A stretch of 7,681 bases of DNA from Candidatus Thorarchaeota archaeon (GTDB lineage: Archaea > Asgardarchaeota > Thorarchaeia > Thorarchaeales > Thorarchaeaceae). Each line of letters begins with the position of its first letter. Position 1 is the first letter of the stretch. Under the pieces are notes generated by a model that was not told where the DNA came from, ran no database searches, and was given only the letters and a program-made list of their open reading frames with translations. The position numbers and the translations under genes were made by a program. The DNA is taken from positions 2,314,482-2,322,162 of the forward strand of contig CP070658.1 in the NCBI GenBank assembly GCA_020355105.1, in the 5' to 3' direction. Below are positions 1 to 6,134 of the stretch, piece by piece.

Positions 1-1551
1 TCCATCCTATCAAAGAATAGAACGTTCATAGCTGTTGTCGCCTTCTTGTATCTACTGCCATTGGCCACATCAGCAGGCCTGTCCCCATTGAGAGCCCTAC
101 TCTTCCTCATCACTCAGATAATGATCTTCGGAATCCTTGCAATGTCTTTTGACCTGCAGTTGGGACGAGCGGGGCTTCTGAATTTCGGGCATGCCGCTCT
201 TTTTGGGTTGGGAGCCTATATCATGGCATTTACTCTGGATGCCTCTGTTCTTCCTCCTCCCTTTAATCTGATTGCAGCTATTCCATATCCCATCACTCTA
301 GTTCTAGCAATGATAGTTGGTGGGGGTATCGGGTTTGTTATGGGGCTAACGACAAGCCGCATGAGAGGCACAGCTTTTGCGTTTGTTGCTTTGGCCATTG
401 CGATGTTCATCTATTACTCATTCGTCGAGAATCAAGCGATCTCGGGCGGGGAAACAGGATTGTCAGTAGACACTCCGGGTATTCTTAGGACTGCCCCTGC
501 CTACCTTTTCTTTGTCACAATTGCATTTGCATTCCTGGCTGCGTTTCTTGGAGTGGTCGTCCTTTACTTGATGAAACGACGAGAGTCTCTTGGTTTAGTA
601 TTGATTACTTCAGTCATAATAGCCCTCACTGGCTTTCTACTCGCATTTGGGAACAACATCTTTGGGCCTGCATTAGTCATCATCGCCTATTTCGGAATGG
701 TAATCTTCCATGAGCTGAGAAGAAGCACTACCGTTGGTGACCCTCTTCAATACTCTGAAGAAACGCAGCCAATCTCGGGTGATATGAACCCCACTGGTAT
801 GCTTACTGCATACATTTTTCCTCTCAGTATCGTAGTCATCGCTCTCATTGGTATGGTTGTGTCTTTTGGAGCCAATATTGCCCAAATGGTTTCACTATGG
901 ATTGAGCAATCAGGCACCATCTATTATAGAATTCCTGTGGAATACTATCTTGTACTGACTTGTCTTGTGTTAACATACTCTTTCATAAAACGGCTAGTTG
1001 CCTCACCGTTTGGGAGAATGGTGGCTGCTGTCGCTCAGAATGAAGAACGGGCTGAAGCTCTAGGTTACAATAGTTACCGTACGAAGATCGTTGTGCTGGT
1101 CATAAGTGGTGCAATCGCTGGTCTGGCAGGAGGGTTGTATGCCCCGTATTTGAGGACTATAGGACCAGAGGTTCTAGATGTCGGAGTGACTATAGACGCT
1201 ATGTTGTACACCATCATCGGAGGAATTGGCACACTACTTGGTCCATTGTTTGGAGCAGGAGTCGTGGCATACTCAGAGCTATATCTAGTGGACTTTGTGT
1301 CGCTGGGGTTGGGCTTGCCCGGAGAACTGTGGTTAGTTGGACTAGGAGTGATCTATGTCTTAATTGTCTTGTTTCTGCCTTTGGGTTTTGTTGGCACGAT
1401 TAGTGCTAGAGCTCGATCACTCAAAGAAAGAATGCAACAACTGAGAATAGGTCGATTTGAGTTTGGCATAGGGGACTCTGATTACTGGGTATTTGCACTA
1501 CTAATGACAATAGGCCTGTTCCTGTTCTTACTGGGTATCAGTACTGGGTAA
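1..1551 (+). CDS. livM: LivM-type branched-chain amino acid ABC transporter permease, 5' end cut by window edge
   Basis: This is one of the two membrane permeases of a LIV/HAAT-family ABC importer. The frame is open from base 1, and the first codons already encode a hydrophobic helix, so the true start lies upstream. A TTG at 46 is the first internal candidate but would cut that helix. Counting residue 1 at base 1, the LivM signature GRAGLLNFGH is at about 55-64, GGETGL at 149-154, the cytoplasmic loop SPFGRMVAAVAQNEERAEALG at about 335-355 (a likely ATPase contact), and GGIGTLLGPLFGA at 407-419. Two parts are odd. About 120 extra residues with roughly four hydrophobic segments sit between GGETGL and the YYLVL helix (about 165-313), and an extra C-terminal helix lies at about 494-513. 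The visible 516 residues far exceed the usual 300-400. The partner permease and the ATPases are not in the window and would be expected upstream. The family is secure; the substrate is not readable. Confidence 0.9.
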   Translation, partial: SILSKNRTFIAVVAFLYLLPLATSAGLSPLRALLFLITQIMIFGILAMSFDLQLGRAGLLNFGHAALFGLGAYIMAFTLDASVLPPPFNLIAAIPYPITLVLAMIVGGGIGFVMGLTTSRMRGTAFAFVALAIAMFIYYSFVENQAISGGETGLSVDTPGILRTAPAYLFFVTIAFAFLAAFLGVVVLYLMKRRESLGLVLITSVIIALTGFLLAFGNNIFGPALVIIAYFGMVIFHELRRSTTVGDPLQYSEETQPISGDMNPTGMLTAYIFPLSIVVIALIGMVVSFGANIAQMVSLWIEQSGTIYYRIPVEYYLVLTCLVLTYSFIKRLVASPFGRMVAAVAQNEERAEALGYNSYRTKIVVLVISGAIAGLAGGLYAPYLRTIGPEVLDVGVTIDAMLYTIIGGIGTLLGPLFGAGVVAYSELYLVDFVSLGLGLPGELWLVGLGVIYVLIVLFLPLGFVGTISARARSLKERMQQLRIGRFEFGIGDSDYWVFALLMTIGLFLFLLGISTG

Positions 1552-1613
1552 TAGTAATGTTGTTGGAGTTGTGATCAAGATCTCGTTAAGAAGGAAAGCA
1601 GAAGCAGAAGCGG

Positions 1614-2480
1614 GTGAGTGACTTGCCTTATACAACTGTAAGAGATATCGAAATCTACTACGAAACTCATGGACCGCCTGAGGCACAGCCAATCGTATGG
1701 ATATCGGGCTGGGGGAACTCCTATTGGTTATGGTTTCGACAAATCCCGGCCTTCAAGGAACGATATAGATGTGTTGTCTTTGATAACCGAGGGGCCGGAA
1801 GGAGTTCCAAGCCCGATTATCCATATACAATGCCAATGTTCGCTGATGACACGGTTGGTCTAATGGATGCTTTGGGTATTGATAATGCACATATCGTTGG
1901 GGTCTCAATGGGGGGATTCATCGCACAGCAGATTGCAGTTTCCTATCCAGAGAAGGTTCGGAGTCTAGTTCTTATTTCAACCCATTTTGGTGGAACCAGT
2001 CTCGTTCCTCAAGAGAACAGAACCTTGGCTATGATGTTTGCCTCCCCGACTGAAACGATATCTCAAGAAGAGGCTTTGGAGATGCGCTATAGCGTTGCCT
2101 ATAGTCCAAGATTCGTCCAAGAGAATAGGTCATTCCTACAGCAAATAGGTGAATGGGTTGAACAGAATCCACAACCAGTATATGCACGACTGCATCAGGC
2201 TTCAGCGTCTGTAGGTTCAGCGTTCAATCTTGAAGCTGAAGTGAAACAAGTGTCTGCACCGACGCTCATCTTGCAGGGAACCGATGACCTCATGATACCA
2301 CCCAAGAACGCTGAGATGCTGGCTGACAGTATCTTGACATCAAGGCTCGTCCTAATAGAGGGAGGCCCCCATATGGTCATATTTGAACAACATGACAAGA
2401 TCAATAGTGCGATTCTGAGTTTCATCGACGAAGTGGACAAGGGTCAGTTCACCCCCAAGCCCAAGAAGCAGGTGATTTAG
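1614..2480 (+). CDS. alpha/beta hydrolase fold protein (first of two)
   Basis: This 288-residue protein has the standard length for a single-domain alpha/beta hydrolase and no signal peptide, so it is probably cytoplasmic. The motifs occur in order: oxyanion-hole region SGWGNSYW (31-38), FDNRGAGRSSKPD (56-68), nucleophile elbow GVSMGG with Ser98, acid-loop GTDDLMIP with likely Asp225, and GGPH with His253. The catalytic triad therefore looks complete. A cap region lies between about 125 and 205. The start is GTG, with only a weak purine-rich upstream stretch. I accept it because the N-terminal DIEIYYETHG matches the start of the second hydrolase at 5182 in position and wording. The basic, Pro-rich tail (KPKKQ) is unusual but short. 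It follows the permease by 62 nt and precedes the KASIII-like gene. Esterase, lactonase, thioesterase or C-C hydrolase activity are all possible; the sequence does not decide the substrate. Confidence 0.88.
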   Translation: MSDLPYTTVRDIEIYYETHGPPEAQPIVWISGWGNSYWLWFRQIPAFKERYRCVVFDNRGAGRSSKPDYPYTMPMFADDTVGLMDALGIDNAHIVGVSMGGFIAQQIAVSYPEKVRSLVLISTHFGGTSLVPQENRTLAMMFASPTETISQEEALEMRYSVAYSPRFVQENRSFLQQIGEWVEQNPQPVYARLHQASASVGSAFNLEAEVKQVSAPTLILQGTDDLMIPPKNAEMLADSILTSRLVLIEGGPHMVIFEQHDKINSAILSFIDEVDKGQFTPKPKKQVI

Positions 2481-2530
2481 GCAAGGAAACATGTGATCAT
2501 CAAGATGACTAGAATCTGGGGATTTTGCTG

Positions 2531-3541
2531 ATGGTTCGCTCAGCCGTAGTTGCAGGTTTGGGAATGTATGTTCCTAAGAGGATTCTGACAAATGAAGAGA
2601 TAGAACAGATGCTTGACCGGCCTGGGACGGCAGATTGGCTGGTGGAGAATGTTGGTATAAGAGAACGTCACGTTATGGCTGATGATGAGGTGACATCTGA
2701 CCTTGCATCTCATGCAGGTCGTCAAGCATTGGGAAATGCAGGTGTTGAACCTGACGAGCTTGACTTGATCATCCTGAGCACGGACACACCGGACTATCTA
2801 TCTCCAGCAACATCCGTGGTGGTTCAACACAAACTAGGAGCGAAGAATGCAGGAACATTTGATGTCAACTGCGCTTGTGCAGGCTTGGTTACTTCGTTGG
2901 ATATAGCTTCTCGATACATTAGGACGGACTCGGATGTCAATTCTGTACTGGTAATTGGAGCATATGGAATGACTAAGTTTGTTGATTGGACTGACCACTA
3001 TACTTGCACATTGTTTGCAGATGCTGCGGGGGCAATGCTACTGCGTGCTAGTGATGATAGAGAAGGATTCATTGCTTCAAGACTGATTGCAGATGGCTCT
3101 TTTCATGACCATCTAGGAGTCTTCGTCGGAGGAACTGCGGAACCGCCGACTGTTGAAGCAATTCAGAATCATAGACATCATCTAGCGTTTCGCAAACGCT
3201 TTCCAGCGGACACAAACCTTCAACACTGGCCAACTCTAACTAGAGATTGTCTATCTAAGGCGAATCTGTCCATTGAGGATATAGACTGGATCTTCTTCAC
3301 TCAAGTAAACTTGCGAACAATCGAGACGGTAATGAAGGAACTAGAAATGCCTCTTGAGAAGACCCACAATGTAATGGATAAGTGGGGATACACTGGGTCA
3401 GCCTGTATCGCCTTGGCGATGTATGATGCCATTGAACAAGGGAAGCTGCCGCCTCCTGGGCAGGGAAAGGGTGAGCACATTGCACTCTGTTCATCTGGGG
3501 GTGGATTCAACATGGCTGCTGCCGTTCTGAGATGGTGGTAA
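2531..3541 (+). CDS. ketoacyl-ACP synthase III (FabH)-like thiolase-fold enzyme with altered catalytic residues
   Basis: This 336-residue protein aligns by eye with FabH/KASIII along its length. It has an N-terminal VVAGLGMYVPKR start, DWLVENVGIRERH (about 36-48), active-site region FDVNCACAGL with Cys116 as the expected acyl-accepting nucleophile, the FADAAGA loop (about 162-168), and a C-terminal GGGF near the end. Family enzymes perform decarboxylative or non-decarboxylative Claisen condensation of acyl thioesters. The FabH PHQAN motif reads FTQVN here, so Thr257 replaces the catalytic His. The GNTSAAS motif reads GYTGSA, so Tyr287 replaces the catalytic Asn. The frame is otherwise intact, which suggests a divergent subfamily rather than decay. 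ATG 2531 is preferred over the in-frame TTG at 2525, which would leave almost no room after GGGGAT (2518-2523). No acyl carrier protein or DUF35 partner is in the window, so CoA thioesters are the likelier substrates (inference). Confidence 0.85.
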   Translation: MVRSAVVAGLGMYVPKRILTNEEIEQMLDRPGTADWLVENVGIRERHVMADDEVTSDLASHAGRQALGNAGVEPDELDLIILSTDTPDYLSPATSVVVQHKLGAKNAGTFDVNCACAGLVTSLDIASRYIRTDSDVNSVLVIGAYGMTKFVDWTDHYTCTLFADAAGAMLLRASDDREGFIASRLIADGSFHDHLGVFVGGTAEPPTVEAIQNHRHHLAFRKRFPADTNLQHWPTLTRDCLSKANLSIEDIDWIFFTQVNLRTIETVMKELEMPLEKTHNVMDKWGYTGSACIALAMYDAIEQGKLPPPGQGKGEHIALCSSGGGFNMAAAVLRWW

Positions 3542-3628
3542 GGAATCTTATATCCCGGTCGCGATTGATACCACAGCAAGAGATCACCTGGATTGAGCGA
3601 CTATCGAATTCCCATTGAGGGGATACTA
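3542..3628 (+). other. spacer before the ligase gene, with a weak TATA-like element
   Basis: The 87-nt gap holds TTATAT at 3548-3553, a possible archaeal TATA box that would place a transcript start near 3575-3580, about 50 nt before the ATG at 3629. No convincing BRE is visible, so an internal promoter is only a weak possibility. An in-frame TTG at 3593 could extend the ligase by 12 residues, but it has no Shine-Dalgarno sequence before it. No terminator-like structure is seen. Confidence 0.25.
3617..3622 (+). promoter_or_regulatory. Shine-Dalgarno site deciding the ligase start
   Basis: GAGGGG lies 6 nt upstream of the ATG at 3629. It is the reason for choosing 3629 over the TTG at 3593, which is preceded by ATCACCTG, the wrong sense for pairing with the 16S rRNA tail. 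Confidence 0.6.
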
Positions 3629-5200
3629 ATGGTTAATCAGTTTGATTATCTATCCAAGAGAAACGTCTTCTCCCCTGAGGTTGAAGCTCTAGTTGATGTT
3701 GCGACTGGTAAGAGGCTTACATATAGAGCATTCAACAGAAGAGCGAATCAAGTTGCAAACTTCCTTCAGCACGAGATTGGGTTTCAGAAGGGGGATCGTC
3801 TATGCATTCTTGCTCACAATAGTCTGGAATACTGGGAGTCGTTTTTCGGATGTCAGAAGTGTGGAGGAATCTTTAGCCCGCTCAACTGGCGTTTGGTCGC
3901 ACGAGAACTGGCAGGTCTGGTCAATGATCTTACTCCTTCGATGCTATTCTATGACTCAGAATTAGCTAGTGTTGTTTCGGAGCTGAAGAAAGAAGTCAGT
4001 GTTGATCACTGGGTTTCACTGGACTCGAAGGGAACAGAAGTGGAAGGCTCCCTGGTCTATGAAGAAGTGGTGGATAATGCAGCAACCAGTCCTCCCCAAC
4101 CAGTAGACCTCTCCTATGAGGATCCCATGGGCATCGTGTTTACAGGAGGGACAACAGGGTTTCCGAAAGGTGCTATGATTACCTACAGACAAGTGGCATT
4201 CAATACCCTAAGCACAATCAGAGACATCCTTCCAGGTGATGTCTACATAAACCATCTCCCCCTCTTTCATGTCGGGGGCCTATACGTATATGCGATTCCC
4301 CTCTTCATTCTGGGAGGAAGAGTAGTCCAGTTGAAGAGATGGGATCTTGACACAATAATCGAAGCGATCAAAAAGGAGAATCCCAACTTCTTCTTTGCCG
4401 TTCCCACTCAATATAGAATGCTAATGAACCATCCAGACTTTCGATCAATCGACTTCAGCAATGTTAGATTCCTGACTTCTGGGGGAGAACCGCTTCCAAT
4501 GGACATCATCAAGACATTTCGAGAGATTCACAAAGTCAAATTCAAACAAGGATTTGGCATGACCGAGGTTGGACCTGGATGCTTTGCTCTCGATCCGTGG
4601 GATGCAGAACGGAAGATAGGCAGTATTGGTACTCCAAACTTCTTCATCGACGCGAAGGTGGTTGACCCTGAAACGGGGAAGGATTGCACTGCAAATGAGG
4701 TTGGGGAACTCTTGTTCAAGGGGCCTACTGTGACAATCGGTTACTGGAATCGACCAGAATTGAATGAAACACTATTAGATGAGGACGGTTGGTTCAGGAC
4801 GGGGGACATGGTGTATTTCGATGATGAGGGATACTACTTCGTAGTTGATCGGGTGAAGGATATGTTCATCTCTGGGGGCGAGAACGTCTATCCGAGAGAA
4901 ATAGAGAAGCTCTTGGAGCAGCATCCGAAGGTTGCTCAAGTCCAGGTAATAGGAGTACCGGATGAAAAATGGGGAGAGGTAGGACGTGCCATAGTCGTTT
5001 TGAGATCAGGAGAGGAAGCCTCAGAGGAGGAGATAATCCAGTACTGTTCAGGGAAGTTGGCCAGATTCAAGATTCCAAAATCAGTACGGTTCACAGACAG
5101 TTTCACTCAGTATACCTCTGGTGCGGGGAAGATCCTAAAACGAAAACTACGGGAAGATTTCGGCAATGAGGAGGAATCACCATGCCAGTCGCCAAAGTGA
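3629..5200 (+). CDS. AMP-forming acyl-CoA ligase (ANL superfamily)
   Basis: This 523-residue enzyme has the normal length for a fatty- or aryl-acid CoA ligase. Such enzymes adenylate a carboxylic acid with ATP and then transfer the acyl group to CoA. The core motifs are all present: P-loop TGGTTGFPKG (172-181), FGMTE (309-313), GWFRTGD with the ribose-binding Asp (387-393), hinge region DRVKDMFISGGENVYP (407-422), and a C-terminal SGAGKILKR with the adenylation Lys near 501. The usual Pro of the last motif is missing (YTSGAGK). No signal peptide or membrane helix is seen, so it is cytoplasmic. ATG 3629 is chosen for its strong Shine-Dalgarno site. The C-terminal 19 nt overlap the next hydrolase, which implies co-transcription. 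The HVGGLY segment (about 214-219) and the overall pattern fit medium- or long-chain or aromatic acid ligases, but I cannot assign the acid. Confidence 0.92.
   Translation: MVNQFDYLSKRNVFSPEVEALVDVATGKRLTYRAFNRRANQVANFLQHEIGFQKGDRLCILAHNSLEYWESFFGCQKCGGIFSPLNWRLVARELAGLVNDLTPSMLFYDSELASVVSELKKEVSVDHWVSLDSKGTEVEGSLVYEEVVDNAATSPPQPVDLSYEDPMGIVFTGGTTGFPKGAMITYRQVAFNTLSTIRDILPGDVYINHLPLFHVGGLYVYAIPLFILGGRVVQLKRWDLDTIIEAIKKENPNFFFAVPTQYRMLMNHPDFRSIDFSNVRFLTSGGEPLPMDIIKTFREIHKVKFKQGFGMTEVGPGCFALDPWDAERKIGSIGTPNFFIDAKVVDPETGKDCTANEVGELLFKGPTVTIGYWNRPELNETLLDEDGWFRTGDMVYFDDEGYYFVVDRVKDMFISGGENVYPREIEKLLEQHPKVAQVQVIGVPDEKWGEVGRAIVVLRSGEEASEEEIIQYCSGKLARFKIPKSVRFTDSFTQYTSGAGKILKRKLREDFGNEEESPCQSPK
5168..5175 (+). 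promoter_or_regulatory. Shine-Dalgarno site inside the ligase end
   Basis: GAGGAGGA sits 6 nt before the ATG at 5182 and lies within the last codons of the ligase gene. It supports the 5182 start and suggests that ribosomes terminating on the ligase can feed initiation of the hydrolase. Confidence 0.7.
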
Positions 5201-5976
5201 ATGGAATAGACATCTACTATGAAGTGCATGGCGAAGGCGAACCAGTCATCTTCGGCAATGGTGTATTCTCGAACACGCTGGGATGGATCCATCAGCTTCC
5301 GGTCTTTTCCAAAGAGTATCAAGTCATTCTGTATGATATGCGTGGGCAAGGACAGAGTGAAAAGCCTGATGTTCCATATTCCTTTGAGATTCATGCCGAA
5401 GATCAAAGAGCGCTTCTCGAGTATCTGGGCATATCCAAAGTCCACCACGTTGGGATTAGCTATGGAGCCGAACTAGGTCTAGTCTTCGCTCTGGAACATC
5501 CAGAAATGCTCAAGAGCTTGGTTGTCTGCAGTGCGGTTTCGTATGTGGGACCAATGCTAGACAGCATGGCTCAACTATGGCGGGCTGTCTGCGTTCTTGG
5601 CGATCCTGAGATATTCTATCACGCAACTGTACCCCTGAATTTTGGTGAAACTTTCATCCGAGAGAACACTGCCATTCTGGAACAAGCAAGGGCACGTTAT
5701 GCTCATCTAGATTATCCACCACTTGTAAGATTGATGGATGCCTTTCTCATGCTGGATATCACAGACCAACTACCAAGGATCAAAACACCTACCTGCGTTA
5801 TTGGGGGTGAGAAGGACATCATTAAGCCGGCTTATCCCTATTCGAAAGTGATTCATGATGGTCTACCCAATTCTGAAATGACCATTGTTCGTGATTCGGG
5901 ACATGCCGTTACGTTTGAGAAACCTGAAGAATTCAACAATATCGTTCTCGGATTCCTGCGGAAGCAACGCCAATAG
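5182..5976 (+). CDS. alpha/beta hydrolase fold protein (second of two)
   Basis: This 264-residue protein is an alpha/beta hydrolase with a short cap. Visible landmarks are GIDIYYEVHGEGEP near the N terminus, the oxyanion region GNGVFSNTLGW (25-35, where many relatives have HG), YDMRGQGQSEKPD (51-63), nucleophile elbow GISYGA with Ser93, GGEKDIIKP with likely Asp212, and DSGHAVTFEKP with His241. The triad appears complete. It shares the IYYE-HG start, the RG-G-S-KPD-PY stretch and the general layout with the hydrolase at 1614. The two may be old paralogues, but the elbows (SMGG against SYGA) and oxyanion regions differ, so they probably act on different substrates. The pattern recalls enol-lactone hydrolases and C-C hydrolases of aromatic catabolism, though many unrelated activities share it. 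Its start overlaps the ligase stop by 19 nt behind a strong Shine-Dalgarno site, so the two are translationally linked. It has no export signal. Confidence 0.88.
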   Translation: MPVAKVNGIDIYYEVHGEGEPVIFGNGVFSNTLGWIHQLPVFSKEYQVILYDMRGQGQSEKPDVPYSFEIHAEDQRALLEYLGISKVHHVGISYGAELGLVFALEHPEMLKSLVVCSAVSYVGPMLDSMAQLWRAVCVLGDPEIFYHATVPLNFGETFIRENTAILEQARARYAHLDYPPLVRLMDAFLMLDITDQLPRIKTPTCVIGGEKDIIKPAYPYSKVIHDGLPNSEMTIVRDSGHAVTFEKPEEFNNIVLGFLRKQRQ

Positions 5977-6036
5977 ACGCTCCTAATGACTCCTTCAGCA
6001 ACAATCGTTCGCCCTGTAATATTGTTGTCCTTAAGA

Positions 6037-6044
6037 GATAAATA
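6037..6044 (+). promoter_or_regulatory. possible archaeal TATA box for the binding-protein gene
   Basis: GATAAATA preceded by the purine-rich TTAAGA resembles a TATA/BRE pair. With normal archaeal spacing, transcription would begin near 6064-6070, giving a leader of about 65-70 nt. It is the best candidate in the gap, but the match is loose. Confidence 0.35.
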
Positions 6045-6052
6045 GCCAGTAA

Positions 6053-6070
6053 CCATCCTGTTAGGGATGG
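6053..6070 (+). promoter_or_regulatory. inverted repeat 1 (CCATCC / GGATGG)
   Basis: A 6-bp perfect stem, CCATCC (6053-6058) with GGATGG (6065-6070), has a 6-nt loop. It straddles the inferred transcript start, so it could be a DNA operator. It could form as RNA only in transcripts reading through from upstream. Its last two Gs are also needed by inverted repeat 2. Confidence 0.45.
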
Positions 6071-6095
6071 GTATTGAACATTCCATGTTCAACCC
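6069..6095 (+). promoter_or_regulatory. inverted repeat 2, strong hairpin (TTGAACAT / ATGTTCAA)
   Basis: An 8-bp perfect stem (6074-6081 with 6085-6092) has a 3-nt loop and is extended by GGG 6069-6071 pairing with CCC 6093-6095 across a 2-nt bulge. It is a candidate RNA hairpin in the leader or, as a 19-bp dyad, a repressor operator just downstream of the promoter. Confidence 0.55.
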
Positions 6096-6124
6096 AAGCA
6101 GTATTCTAGAAGTACTGCTTTGGG
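6093..6124 (+). promoter_or_regulatory. inverted repeat 3, hairpin reaching into the Shine-Dalgarno site
   Basis: AAGCAGTA (6096-6103) pairs perfectly with TACTGCTT (6113-6120) and continues inward by a T-G and a T-A pair. With one bulged T (6121), CCC 6093-6095 can also pair with GGG 6122-6124, the first bases of the Shine-Dalgarno site. The loop is CTAGA. Confidence 0.55.
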
Positions 6125-6128
6125 AGGA
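6122..6128 (+). promoter_or_regulatory. Shine-Dalgarno site of the binding-protein gene
   Basis: GGGAGGA lies 6 nt before the ATG at 6135. It fixes that start over the TTG at 6120, which would place this site inside the coding region and put five extra polar residues before the signal peptide. Confidence 0.75.
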
Positions 6129-6134
6129 CAGAAG

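Larger units (their letters stand above)
5977..6134 (+). other. 158-nt intergenic regulatory region before the binding-protein gene
   Basis: This is the longest non-coding stretch in the window. Its first half holds an imperfectly placed dyad (CAACAAT 5999-6005 and ATTGTTG 6021-6027, 15-nt spacer) and a TATA-like element. Its second half is almost entirely made of three back-to-back inverted repeats that run into the Shine-Dalgarno site. I see no small gene here and no convincing T-rich terminator for the upstream genes. Confidence 0.6.

Noticed and set aside
2525..2530. TTG start for the KASIII-like gene, two codons before the ATG.
   Set aside because: It would leave about one base between GGGGAT and the start codon. 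The ATG at 2531 has better spacing and matches the usual N terminus of the family.
2531..3541. KASIII-like gene as a pseudogene because of the missing His and Asn.
   Set aside because: The frame is full length, the nucleophile Cys and structural motifs are intact, and both changed sites sit in otherwise well-kept motifs. A divergent function is more likely than decay.
1571..3587. GTGATC occurs in three successive spacers (1571-1576, 2493-2498 and, reversed, 3582-3587), each 38-47 nt before a start codon, with AGAT following in the first two.
   Set aside because: The same hexamer also appears in coding sequence, for example near 1347, 1414 and 4005, so it is not specific to spacers. The flanking bases agree poorly, and the third copy is in the opposite orientation.
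5107..5448. Minus-strand open frame of 113 codons across the ligase/hydrolase junction.
   Set aside because: It is a shadow of two well-supported genes on the + strand. Its translation shows no recognisable motif, and no promoter or ribosome site was seen for it.
5999..6027. Dyad CAACAAT ... ATTGTTG as a terminator for the upstream genes.
   Set aside because: The stem is only 7 bp with a 15-nt loop, is A/T-rich, and is not followed by a T run. It is mentioned within the intergenic feature only.
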